In this document: positions 18,240-26,839 of the stretch, piece by piece
Layout: each line of letters begins with the position of its first letter
Position numbering within the stretch: the stretch's first letter is position 1
Notes under the pieces: generated by a model
Told to the model about the DNA's origin: nothing
The model's database searches: none
Seen by the model: only the letters and a program-made list of their open reading frames with translations
Source: Paenibacillus bovis
Lineage (GTDB): Bacteria > Bacillota > Bacilli > Paenibacillales > Paenibacillaceae
NCBI RefSeq assembly: GCF_001421015.2
Contig: NZ_CP013023.1
Coordinates: 3,651,501-3,715,500 of the forward strand
Direction: 5' to 3'
DNA length: 64,000 nt
Position numbers and translations under genes: made by a program

Positions 18240-18290
18240 TTAAAATCAGTATATTTATTAATCGTCATAAAGTGGCTGTGATGTAATATA
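18240..18290 (-). promoter_or_regulatory. Conserved upstream element of the partner-switching operon
   Basis: Second copy of the element found at 12361-12430 (TCAGTATA-N1-TTATT-N2-TCGTCA, then ATGTAATA), here between the terminator at 18297 and the operon's first start codon. Being retained with spacing at both paralogs argues for a functional promoter or operator. Confidence 0.45.
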
Positions 18291-18296
18291 AAGTAT

Positions 18297-18341
18297 AAAA
18301 AAGGCTGCAGCAGAATGTGATATTCTGCTGCAGCCTTTTTT
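18297..18341. terminator. Strong bidirectional terminator hairpin
   Basis: A 20-bp perfect stem (18297-18316 with 18322-18341), GGCTGCAGCAGAAT flanked by A6 and T6, with a 5-base loop. On the minus strand it ends the transcript of the Imm30-like gene and insulates the signalling operon from the toxin region. Confidence 0.93.
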
Positions 18342-18406
18342 GTTGTGTGGATTTTGTAAATAGTGTTTTATATTAGGCATTAAATATATATTCTGGATAG
18401 ATAACT

Positions 18407-18880
18407 TCATCCTCTTTCTGCAATTTCCTCATCTAATTTTGTTGAAAATTCACGGACGGGCATACTAAAACGATCAGGATTATCTTGTTCTATTGAGTAA
18501 AGTATATCTGCAAGTTGAAGTTTAACTTTCTTATCTTGATTCCCAATCATATCAATCAGTTTAGCTTTATATTCTGAACTATTAAGAATACGTTTTACCA
18601 GTATTTCTATCCAATAAACTGAATGTACAGGCATATTAGATAAAAATTTTAGCAAAGACTTTAAATATTCTTCCGCTTCAAAAGATTCTACAAAGTGAAC
18701 TAATCCAAACATCACTTCTTCTTCATTTGTATTTTCATCAAAAACTTTAAATAGATTTTTCAATTTAATATTTTGTTCATTATCTAATATTTCTAATAAT
18801 TCATCAAACTCTTCACATTCTTCTTGAGTTTTTAATAGTCTTATTTCATACAAACGGTTTATATGAATATCGTTTTGCAA
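18407..18880 (-). CDS. Imm30-like immunity protein
   Basis: A 157-residue acidic, helical protein resembling the Imm30 immunity family (FDENTNEEEVMFGLVHFVESF, then HSVYWIEILVKRILNS). Immunity proteins neutralise the toxic C-terminal tips of polymorphic toxins. The open frame begins with a GTG that lies within the ribosome site; GGAGG eight bases before a TTG at 18880 (MQNDIHINRL) is the better start. The gene is AT-rich, unlike the flanking signalling genes. No matching toxin tip lies directly upstream, so it is an orphan immunity gene. Confidence 0.7.
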   Translation of the reverse strand: MQNDIHINRLYEIRLLKTQEECEEFDELLEILDNEQNIKLKNLFKVFDENTNEEEVMFGLVHFVESFEAEEYLKSLLKFLSNMPVHSVYWIEILVKRILNSSEYKAKLIDMIGNQDKKVKLQLADILYSIEQDNPDRFSMPVREFSTKLDEEIAERG

Positions 18881-19574
18881 AATAAATACCTCCACATAGA
18901 CAATTAAAATCCGTAGTGATTATTATATCATTCTACTTACATGTAGAATGATATAAATTATTTTTTCGATTTATATAATCCTTCAGAAAATATATTCATT
19001 TTCATTAATCTTCTTTCTATTTTAAGTTGTTTCATAGTTGATAGATTTTCTTTAATGTTTGTCTTTTAGAATCCCTATCCAGTTTTCATTGTAGATATTG
19101 ATTAGACGACATATGTTAGGTTCTCATATTATCGCTACAGAACTAGTATCATTTAAATATTATAAGTATTTAGATTTCCCTCATTAGCTAACAGGTCTTT
19201 TTCAAGATGTTTTTTATCTACATTTTTTAATCCCACCATTTTTTAAGGAAATTAACATATTCATCTAAGATATAAATTTTATGTACAGCTGGCTTTTTCA
19301 TTTTCAAAGTTTATTTATTTAATAATTATAAGCTAATTATTAAATAAAATAGAGTATGTTTAACTATACTTAAACATACTCTATTTTTTAAATTTATATC
19401 TACAAAATAATTAATTCTAATTATTTTGTAGTAAATTAACAATGTTTCACACGTTACTCGTTTTATAGATTATAAAGAGCACATATTTTTATGAATTTAT
19501 TAGTATCTTTTAATTTAATTTCTCATTAGTAGAAAACAAATTCTATTTCAATAATTATCCTTTTTACATATTAA
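18881..19574. other. AT-rich gene-free stretch with three hairpins
   Basis: No credible gene was found in these ~690 bases. Three inverted repeats stand out. The first is ATATCATTCTAC with its complement (18926-18955). The second is a ~17-bp stem with a T run (about 19347-19387), likely a bidirectional terminator. The third is a perfect 14-bp repeat, CTACAAAATAATTA (19400-19413 with 19418-19431). The composition suggests eroded remains of earlier toxin or immunity cassettes, which is inference. Confidence 0.5.
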
Positions 19575-20084
19575 TCATCTTTCAAATCCTTCATTAGGAA
19601 TAAAAATTATAGGTTTACCTTCAGGATACTGTCCTTCCCAGCCACATGCCCAGCCACCCGCTTGATAAATTTCAAAGACATATTCATAAAAGCTTTCTTT
19701 CTGTCCATTTACCAAACGATTCAAGGCACATTTATACAGATCTGACTGTACTTCTTCATTAATATCCCAGAATTCCATAGGAAAAAATTCTTCATTATAA
19801 TTTTCTTCGTTCAAAAATATATCGTATAGTTCGTCTTCCATCATCTTCAGATCTTCGTTGCGAGATATGATACTTAATATCTTAGAACTTTCATTTGATT
19901 TAATATCTTGCCAGAGTATATCTACTGATTCTGAATTTTGAGACCAAGCCAGATTTTTCGCTTTTTCAAAATCCTTAATTATCAAACTATTTAAATTGCT
20001 TTTATCCTCATTACCAAATAAGAGATTATTACTTATAAAATCAATAACCTCTTGTACTAAAATGGTATTGTCTCCATATTTCAT
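19575..20084 (-). CDS. Unrecognised acidic protein, probable immunity protein for the AHH nuclease module
   Basis: A 169-residue acidic, AT-rich protein ending in AGGWACGWEGQYPEGK, which I cannot assign to a named family with confidence. Its start codon overlaps the stop of the AHH-nuclease module (20081-20084, ATGA), and AAGGTGG lies upstream. The tight toxin-immunity coupling and the acidic charge suggest it neutralises that nuclease. No membrane segments are seen. Confidence 0.6.
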   Translation of the reverse strand: MKYGDNTILVQEVIDFISNNLLFGNEDKSNLNSLIIKDFEKAKNLAWSQNSESVDILWQDIKSNESSKILSIISRNEDLKMMEDELYDIFLNEENYNEEFFPMEFWDINEEVQSDLYKCALNRLVNGQKESFYEYVFEIYQAGGWACGWEGQYPEGKPIIFIPNEGFER

Positions 20085-20647
20085 TTATTTATCCACCTTT
20101 CCCATAATTCTTCTGTGGCTCCTCCGCCTCTGTCCCATATTTCCATCCTATCTTCTACTGGTTTCTTCAACAAACGTTTTAATTGTCTTTGATTAGGAAC
20201 CTTAGATTTGTACAAAGGAAGCCCTTGCTCAACTGCTTTTTTCAATTTCTGTTGTAATTCATAAACTTGATTTTCAAGCACTTCAACACTAGCATTAATA
20301 TCCATTTTATCAAGTTGTTTCTTTACTACTCTATTGTAGATACTGTGGTATCCAGTGTGTCTACTCATCGGACTTATTTTCGAAGAAGGAATTGGTAAAA
20401 ATATTCCGTTAGAAGCATGATTGATCTCCATTCCAATTTTTTCTATTATAGGATGGTTGTATAATTCACCTGGAATAATATGCTGTGCTTGATAACCACT
20501 CCAACTATCTGATCTCTTTAATCCCATAGTTTCCAATAAATTTTTACCTAATTTTTTTGAATCACTAATTTCGATTTCACCTGGAGTACCTGGAATTAGC
20601 CTCTGTTTTTCCTTTACAGAAAGACTAGTTCCTTCAGCTTTCTCCAT
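20081..20647 (-). CDS. AHH-type nuclease toxin tip of a decayed duplicate
   Basis: This frame carries a 188-residue AHH/HNH-like nuclease module. Its motifs are AQHIIPGEL (His56; the usual first His of AHH is Gln55 here), EINHASNGIFLP (His77) and SRHTGYHSIYN (His97, His101). It has no convincing ribosome site. It joins the upstream frame (20648-20826) by a one-base slip in an A7 run at 20660-20666. It is therefore the tip of the duplicated toxin gene rather than an independent gene. Expression would need repair, slippage or recombination onto the intact spike gene. Confidence 0.75.
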   Translation of the reverse strand: MEKAEGTSLSVKEKQRLIPGTPGEIEISDSKKLGKNLLETMGLKRSDSWSGYQAQHIIPGELYNHPIIEKIGMEINHASNGIFLPIPSSKISPMSRHTGYHSIYNRVVKKQLDKMDINASVEVLENQVYELQQKLKKAVEQGLPLYKSKVPNQRQLKRLLKKPVEDRMEIWDRGGGATEELWERWINK

Positions 20648-21622
20648 AACTTTAAGATATTTTTTTGTACTTCTGTTTTTGGTATTTCTACATTTTTTAC
20701 ATTAGCAGATTCATTTAATCTTATAGGTAAACCCTCAGCAGTCATCATCTGAGGACTCATCATATTGTCTAATCCGCTTTTCATCTTCTGGCTCAGTTTA
20801 CTTCCTGTTTCACTGAGTTTTTTCAATGAATTTTGGAAAGCTTCTACAGAAGCTTAGCTCCATTTTTAATAAAGGTAGGGGGTCTTTTTAGCTCCAGTAA
20901 CAATTGCATTTCCTAGCGCCTTGCCTGCTTTGGAATTAACAACGCCTACAGTCGCTACACCGAGTCCTGCACTCATGCCGACAGACTTCCAGTCAATTTC
21001 GGAGAACTTTTTCCCTTGCATCATCTGACTGGCAATATCGGATACAGCATTTTCGGCACCGCCCAGTGCCATTTTGCCAGCAATAGATCCTCCAACCCCG
21101 AGTGGGCCGAAGATAGCTCCGGTGACGGCTCCAATCAACGACTCCCGCAAAGCAGTCGTCGCATATTCCCCGAAGTCGTTCACTTCCCCTTGAGCAATAT
21201 CGAAAGCGATCTGAACACCCCCTTCAATTTCGCCTGCAGCCATAGGCTACAACGGCTACCGCACCTACAATTACTGCTCCTGCTTCCAGCGTCGCTGCCG
21301 TAAATGCTGCCAGCGCAGCCACACCAACTACAATAGCCAGTCCACCCAGCACATTACGACTGAGCTTACCCTAGTCAAACGACTTTGGCGGATCAGGAGG
21401 CGGCAGTGTACCTTTTTGCGGTTCATCCTGATAAGCGGAATAAGCTGTACGGTCGCTACCATCTGCCCACACCTTTTCACCAAGCAGATGACATTCCCCT
21501 TCTATAGCAATACCTGATGTGTCTCCTGTTTTGTAGGCCATGATCCGCTCGCCAGCTTGGATGATTACTTTCTTTTTACTGAAAGGACGATATCTTCTTT
21601 GCTGGTAATCGTCTACTTTTGA
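20648..21622 (-). pseudogene. Decayed partial copy of the VgrG-toxin gene (spike end, linker, membrane segment, pretoxin)
   Basis: This copies residues corresponding to the end of the beta-spike through the pretoxin region of the gene at 23886-26825, with 20915-21610 nearly identical in DNA. Damage is visible. A one-base loss near 21590 shifts the frame before FSKKKV. TGG became TAG just after PPKSFD (about 21373). A one-base gain near 21244 follows the membrane segment. Further shifts lie near 20875 and 20850, and there is the A7 slip at 20660. The copy lacks the N-terminal spike and any start. It looks like a displaced cassette left by duplication and tip exchange. Confidence 0.85.
20915..21610. 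repeat. Direct repeat copy 1 (toxin linker/pretoxin region)
   Basis: About 700 bases nearly identical to 24832-25530 and in the same orientation. Long runs match without change, for example across the segment encoding AGKMALGGAENAVSDIASQM. Confidence 0.9.
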
Positions 21623-21775
21623 GAAGGCAAATCTTAGCATCTAAGCTGTTTTTCGGAGTGATTGTAGGATAAACAGCCAAAGCGTGCTAGCTATGTATAT
21701 GAGCATAATTCTCGCTCATATGATTTTAATCTTTCTTGATGTCAGTATAATTTCATGCCAACAATAAACTATCCA

Positions 21776-22210
21776 TTAGTTGCTTATTGAATCTTTCCAA
21801 CTTTTCACCTTTAAATCTTCTACTACAAAGCGATCTTCAGTTAATTCAATCAGTGTTTCAACTCGAATGAAATGTAAGGTAAGTTCAGGATACGTGCCAA
21901 TCAGCTTTTGGAAATGAAGCTGGATATCTCGATGTCGGTAATCCAAACTTTCCAGCAGATGCCTGAAATAAATACTTCCACCTTGCTTTTTTAAATGGGA
22001 ATATGGATATGTTCCCCAGCAAGAAGTCTTTGACTCAACAATCGTAAGTCGTGGAGCTGGATCGGTAGCCAAGAAAGCGGCATCTATTCCACCTTTCACA
22101 GTTTGGAACAAGTGGGAGACATCTTCGCCTAGATTATTCTTTTGTGCAATAATGCCAATCAGTTCTTCACCAAAATTTCCTTGCTCTTGAGTAAAATCTC
22201 TGGCATTCAA
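21776..22210 (-). CDS. Solo PD-(D/E)XK-like nuclease domain related to the VgrG-toxin tip
   Basis: A 144-residue protein aligning with the last ~130 residues of the intact toxin: GNFGEE, KNNLGEDVSHLF, GGIDAAFL, VESKTS and EDLKVKSWK each have a counterpart there. The putative catalytic Asp (GID) and ExK (ESK) residues are kept. It has its own AAGGAG site eight bases from a TTG start at 22210, so it can be translated alone without a delivery domain. Possibilities are an orphan tip, a decoy or a regulatory paralog. It is immediately upstream of the decayed duplicate. Confidence 0.75.
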   Translation of the reverse strand: MNARDFTQEQGNFGEELIGIIAQKNNLGEDVSHLFQTVKGGIDAAFLATDPAPRLTIVESKTSCWGTYPYSHLKKQGGSIYFRHLLESLDYRHRDIQLHFQKLIGTYPELTLHFIRVETLIELTEDRFVVEDLKVKSWKDSISN

Positions 22211-22315
22211 TACATTCGCTCCTTTCTTACCTAATAGATCAGCAACTTAAATGAAGAACATGTGCCATACCATTTACAGACCTATTTGCCTAATCAGAAA
22301 AACAAACAAGAAGAA

Positions 22316-22347
22316 GCAGACCAAAATAACAAATTTAGTTGGCCTGC
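22316..22347 (-). terminator. Hairpin after the 22410-22865 gene
   Basis: Imperfect stem (GCAGACCAAAAT at 22316 with GTTGGCCTGC at 22338-22347), followed on the minus strand by TTCTTCTTG. A weak terminator at best. Confidence 0.4.
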
Positions 22348-22409
22348 TTTCTATACTATGTGCATAATCTTGCTCACTGCATTTTATATATTCCTAGTTA
22401 AAACGTATA

Positions 22410-22865
22410 TTAAAGATAATATTTGATATAACGTTCCTGTTCAGGCATATTCTCATCATCCAGTGTTTCCACTTGCAGCAGTTGTTCTTTGTATTCCAAT
22501 TTGCTAAGAAATAATGCATAGAAATCGCCAGTTGTTGGATAAAAAAACAACCCATAACCCGCAGGAGCAATTCTCTGGTTAACGACTTTCACTTTGTCCT
22601 GAACAAACGCATAGTCCATCATTTCGTCCAGCTCTTCCATAACGTCTTCCGAAGCTAGCTCGATCCCTCGTTCAAATTCGTAGTCCAGAATATAATTTAC
22701 AATTTCCCGACCTTCTTCTCCGCGATAATCCAGATATAATATTTTTTTGGTAGCTAATCCATAGTCCAGTATATACTGATACAGATCGTTTGGATCTTCC
22801 TCGATAATAGCTTTCACATCTTCGTAGTGGTCGAAGATGAAAGGTAAAATAACCTGCAGCGACAT
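22410..22865 (-). CDS. Acidic hypothetical protein, probable accessory immunity protein
   Basis: A 151-residue, strongly acidic soluble protein (IIEEDPNDLYQYILDYGLATKK; APAGYGLFFYPTTGDFYALF). It resembles DUF6630-type proteins found beside polymorphic toxins, but that family assignment is tentative. It starts 29 bases after the immunity-like gene at 22895, with AAAGGA upstream, so it belongs to the same transcript as the intact toxin. Confidence 0.55.
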   Translation of the reverse strand: MSLQVILPFIFDHYEDVKAIIEEDPNDLYQYILDYGLATKKILYLDYRGEEGREIVNYILDYEFERGIELASEDVMEELDEMMDYAFVQDKVKVVNQRIAPAGYGLFFYPTTGDFYALFLSKLEYKEQLLQVETLDDENMPEQERYIKYYL

Positions 22866-22894
22866 ACTGATTATTTCCTTTCGTATCAGGTTTT

Positions 22895-23869
22895 TTATTC
22901 AAAAAGGGGGCCGTACTGATTAGGAATATACTCTGGATAGTTTTTTCGATAGAATTCATCAATCATGCGCAGCATAGGGTCCCACTCAGGATACGGCTCA
23001 GGATCTTCAAATGGCATTTTGGCTTCAGGCGTATTCATCAGAAAATCTTCAAAAGAGTTGGGGACAGAAAGGTTTAGTTTTTTTCTGACATGAAGCAAGA
23101 AAAGAATTTCATACGGATAAAAGGCATATACATAATCGCCGAATTCGATAGAATTTCCTAATTCAGATGCCAATGTCGTGTGATAGTCAGATAATTTCGA
23201 AATCAAAACTGAAATTTCTTCAAGATTATTTGTATTCCAATTTGCAAGCACTTCATCATAAATATCAAGATTAGTTGGAATAAGCTCTACCTCTTGGCCT
23301 GCTTTTAAAAGCTTTTCTTTTATTACTTGATGAATATCTTTATTGCACCCCATTATATTTTCATTTCGATATTGTAGATATAAATTTAATAAATACCAAC
23401 TATGCTTATAATGACTATTAACATCCAGTAAATGTTTACCTAAGTTTTTTTTGATAAAAGTTAATAATATTTTTTCTTCTTTTTCCCAACCAAACATCAC
23501 AAAATGGATTAATGCTGTAATGACCTCTTTAAAATTATACTGTACATGCATATCAGGATAACGAGTTTCATAGATTTCTTGAGCTATACATTCATAAAAT
23601 ATTGTCATTTGCATATTTTTAAAAGAATTAGTGTTATATTTTTCTTGTATCAAAATATTAGCTTTCCACAAAGACATATTATAATCAAAAATACTATCTA
23701 GGCTATTTAGCAAAATATGATCTTTTTCTGTGTCATTTGTTTCAATAATACTTTTAACTTTATTTTCTCTTCGAATATATCTTTTTTGTTCATATTCCGG
23801 TGTAATTCCTTCACTAAAGTTTTTTTTGTATTTTTTATATGCTAGACTTAGCTTTTTTTCATTTATCAT
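22895..23869 (-). CDS. Probable immunity protein of the VgrG-toxin (PoNi/DUF1911-like)
   Basis: A 324-residue helical protein lying directly after the toxin stop codon, as cognate immunity genes do. It has a HSWYLLNLYLQYRN segment and a FGDYVYAFYPYEILFL segment that recall DUF1911/PoNi proteins, which protect against PoNe PD-(D/E)XK DNases. This similarity is by eye and weak. The start is ATG 23869 (GAGGAG seven bases upstream) rather than the longest frame, which overlaps the toxin stop. AT-rich codon use contrasts with the spike part of the toxin. Confidence 0.6.
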   Translation of the reverse strand: MINEKKLSLAYKKYKKNFSEGITPEYEQKRYIRRENKVKSIIETNDTEKDHILLNSLDSIFDYNMSLWKANILIQEKYNTNSFKNMQMTIFYECIAQEIYETRYPDMHVQYNFKEVITALIHFVMFGWEKEEKILLTFIKKNLGKHLLDVNSHYKHSWYLLNLYLQYRNENIMGCNKDIHQVIKEKLLKAGQEVELIPTNLDIYDEVLANWNTNNLEEISVLISKLSDYHTTLASELGNSIEFGDYVYAFYPYEILFLLHVRKKLNLSVPNSFEDFLMNTPEAKMPFEDPEPYPEWDPMLRMIDEFYRKNYPEYIPNQYGPLFE

Positions 23870-23885
23870 ATGCATACTCCTCACT

Positions 23886-26825
23886 TTATTGTTCAATTCC
23901 TTTATTCCAATCTTTTACTTTTAATTCATCTATTCCAAACCCAACTTTAGTTTTACTAATATCTACTTCCACTCTTATATAATCAAATATCAATCCTGGA
24001 TTCTCATCTTTTAAATCATCATATTTCTCTTTAAAATCAGCGTATCTTGTCTCTTTGCTCTTAAGCATATCTTCAAAATAATTCTTTCCTCCTAGCTTTT
24101 GTTGGCTAGAATAGCCAAAATTAGCATATTCGGATGTTTTTGCCTCAATCATTGTTAATTTAGGGGGTGGTCCTTTTGACAAGAATGTCCCATCAATCCC
24201 ATTTCTTCCAGCCTGGAATAAATCTGATATATCATCTCCCAGCTGATTTTTTTCAGCAATGATCTTAGCCACTTCCTCACCAAAATCACCTTTATCATGA
24301 TGATAATACTTAGAATTATCAATTTTTCGCTCATATGCTTTGGCATCGGCAAGGTCAAAATGCTGACTAATATCATCAGGAGTATCCAATCGATTGGTTA
24401 ATTTACTTTTTTCTCGATTTAATTTTTTATAAGCTTCTTCATTTGCGTTTTTATCCAGTTTAGACATTTGTTCGCTGAGTTCGTCGATTCTTGCTTTAAT
24501 TTCCGCTTGACTGGCTTTAGGCCCAAGTTTTCCTGATTTGGAGTTAAAATTAAATAAAGGAGTATTCCCTTCTTTTGAAATCGACATAGAATAACTTGGG
24601 AACCCTACGTTCGGTCCACCAGCCATTTGCAATTGAGGAACTCGTTCAATTTCAACTTTATAATTTTTATGATTCGCGTAAGTACTAAGATTCTCGATTT
24701 TAGTACCCAGCTTACTACCGGTATCATTCAGCTTACTGAGCGAGTTCTGGAACGCTTTGCCAGAAGCCTTGACTCCATTTTTGACAAACTGCGGTGTTGC
24801 TTTGCCTACGCCATCTGCTATGGCTCCTCCGAGCGCCTTGCCTGCTTTGGAATTAACAACGCCCACAGTCGCTACACCGAGTCCTGCACTCATTCCGACC
24901 GACTTCCAGTCAATTTCGGAGAACTTTTTCCCTTGCATCATCTGACTGGCAATATCGGATACAGCATTTTCGGCACCGCCCAGTGCCATTTTGCCAGCAA
25001 TAGATCCTCCAACCCCGAGTGGGCCAAATATCGCTCCGGTGACGGCTCCAATCAACGACTCCCGCAAAGCAGTCGTCGCATATTCCACGAAGTCGCTCAC
25101 TTCCCCACGAGCGATATCGGAAGCGGCCTGAACACCTACTGCAATCCCACCTGCAGCCATAGCTCCGACAGCTACCGCTCCTACAATTACCGGTCCTGCT
25201 CCCAGCGTCGCTACGGTAAATGCAGCCAGCGCAGCCACACCAACCACAATGGCCAGTCCACCCAGCACGTTGCGACCGAGCTTACCCCAATCGAACGGTT
25301 TCGGCGGATCGGGTGGTGGTGGCGGTGTACCTTTTTGCGGTTCATCCTGATAGGCTGCATAGGCTGTCCGGTCGCTACCATCTGCCCACACCTTTTCACC
25401 GAGCAGATGATATTCCCCTTCTACCGAAATCCCTGATGTGCCGCCGGTTTTGTAGGCCATGATCTGCTCACCGGCCTGGATAATCACTTTCTTTTTGCTG
25501 AATAGTACAATATCTTCTTTACCCGTGATGGTCAGCTTTTTGGCACTACGGATTGTGACGCCTACGCCGTCTTCCAGACTGATCGCCATCGTGCCAGCCG
25601 GATTGCCGTAAATATGCACATGATCCGGAGCCATCTTCAGTTCGCTACCATGCTCACTACCGTAATATCGGATATTCGGGTCACTTGTCTTGGGCGCACT
25701 CGCTCCATTGGTACGCACCGAGCCGATGATTTGCGCTCTTGTTCCGGTACCATCCGGATGATACAGACTGGCTTTGGTACCAACCTGAGGCATACTATAC
25801 ATCGGGCTGCCGGTTGGCGGTGCAAATGGATACCAGTGTGGATCGGCTTTGCCGTCTTCTTTATCTACATCGAGTTTGAGCTTTACTTCTTCACCGCGTA
25901 CAGCGAGTACCGTCCCTTCCAGCGATACACCGATCGCTTTGGGATTGGTGATCAGCAGGCTGCGGACACCCGGCTCACGGGAGAGCACATAGTTGAACAG
26001 CAGCTGGCCTTTTTCCATAATGGCATGGACTTCGCGTACCACCAGCTTTTTGTCCCGAAAGGTTACCCGGTCTCCAATTGCAAATGGCTCAATATACTGC
26101 AGCTCATAGCGAAAGAAATCCGTATCATGCAGGCCGGCTTCCGAACCGCCTGCCTGCTGATAGGCTTTGAGGTCTTTACGCGCCGTATAAGGGACATCAT
26201 CGGGTACAGTCACGGTTTTACCTTCCGGCAATCCAAAATGCAGCCTCGGCTTTACAGATTCTAGCATATCACAGACCACAACAGTCTGTAACCGGCTGGC
26301 CAGACGCTTGGTTAACGCCCAGTCCGTCTCTTCATATTGCAGAATCGCTTCGCCTACTTCCTGATCGCTTCCTTTATGAAAAGCAATCGAGCTGCCCGGA
26401 TAATCCGTATTGATTTTACTTATTAATTCTTCATAGGTCTGGGTCTGTTCCGGGAACGTACGCTTACGTTTCTGGATATCCCATAGTGAGGAAGCACTGA
26501 TGCCTTCGATAATAATCTCATGTCTGTTATTTTGGCGAATCGCTTCTACTTTATTGACCAGACCGCGGAACAGCGGCTGTTCGGCTCCAAAGGAACCATA
26601 TGTAACCTCGATTTCATCCTGTACCGAAGCGGCAAGCGGCATTTGCATCTGGATATCTTCATCCATCCAGCCGGTCAGCTGCAGCTTGGCGTGTTCTCCC
26701 GGCTTCCACTCAATCTCAAGCCCGTGAATATGCTGAAGCGGATACGGACATTTTACTTTGAGCTGGTCGTAGCCAATGACTTCCGGACTGCCTATTCCCA
26801 GTGCATCCATAATCGTCTCTATCAT
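23886..26825 (-). CDS. VgrG-like spike protein with C-terminal nuclease toxin
   Basis: A 979-residue multidomain effector. Residues 1-~300 match the gp27-like half of VgrG/phage late-control D proteins (LQYEETDWALTKRLASRL). About 300-370 is an OB fold (SLEGTVLAVRGEEVKLKLDVD, then MYSMPQVGTKASLYHPDG), and 370-500 a beta-spike. A proline linker (501-512), a long hydrophobic Ala/Gly/Val segment (522-570) and a pretoxin region (570-700) follow. The tip (about 840-979) has FGEE (848-851), GID (Asp878) and EAK (Glu894, Lys896), a PD-(D/E)XK nuclease pattern. AGAGG precedes ATG 26825; ATGs at 26843 and 26840 are alternatives. Codon composition turns AT-rich in the tip. The delivery machinery is not visible. 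Confidence 0.85.
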   Translation of the reverse strand: MIETIMDALGIGSPEVIGYDQLKVKCPYPLQHIHGLEIEWKPGEHAKLQLTGWMDEDIQMQMPLAASVQDEIEVTYGSFGAEQPLFRGLVNKVEAIRQNNRHEIIIEGISASSLWDIQKRKRTFPEQTQTYEELISKINTDYPGSSIAFHKGSDQEVGEAILQYEETDWALTKRLASRLQTVVVCDMLESVKPRLHFGLPEGKTVTVPDDVPYTARKDLKAYQQAGGSEAGLHDTDFFRYELQYIEPFAIGDRVTFRDKKLVVREVHAIMEKGQLLFNYVLSREPGVRSLLITNPKAIGVSLEGTVLAVRGEEVKLKLDVDKEDGKADPHWYPFAPPTGSPMYSMPQVGTKASLYHPDGTGTRAQIIGSVRTNGASAPKTSDPNIRYYGSEHGSELKMAPDHVHIYGNPAGTMAISLEDGVGVTIRSAKKLTITGKEDIVLFSKKKVIIQAGEQIMAYKTGGTSGISVEGEYHLLGEKVWADGSDRTAYAAYQDEPQKGTPPPPPDPPKPFDWGKLGRNVLGGLAIVVGVAALAAFTVATLGAGPVIVGAVAVGAMAAGGIAVGVQAASDIARGEVSDFVEYATTALRESLIGAVTGAIFGPLGVGGSIAGKMALGGAENAVSDIASQMMQGKKFSEIDWKSVGMSAGLGVATVGVVNSKAGKALGGAIADGVGKATPQFVKNGVKASGKAFQNSLSKLNDTGSKLGTKIENLSTYANHKNYKVEIERVPQLQMAGGPNVGFPSYSMSISKEGNTPLFNFNSKSGKLGPKASQAEIKARIDELSEQMSKLDKNANEEAYKKLNREKSKLTNRLDTPDDISQHFDLADAKAYERKIDNSKYYHHDKGDFGEEVAKIIAEKNQLGDDISDLFQAGRNGIDGTFLSKGPPPKLTMIEAKTSEYANFGYSSQQKLGGKNYFEDMLKSKETRYADFKEKYDDLKDENPGLIFDYIRVEVDISKTKVGFGIDELKVKDWNKGIEQ
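24832..25530. repeat. Direct repeat copy 2 (within the intact VgrG-toxin gene)
   Basis: Counterpart of 20915-21610. The two copies are ~3.9 kb apart, in direct orientation, and flank immunity and tip genes. Recombination between them would replace the nuclease tip or delete the intervening genes. Confidence 0.9.
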
Positions 26826-26839
26826 CTCGGTTCCTCTCA

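Noticed and set aside
24627..25436. 269-codon plus-strand frame inside the VgrG-toxin gene
   Set aside because: Antisense shadow; long only because the coding strand is Ala/Gly/Pro-rich there.
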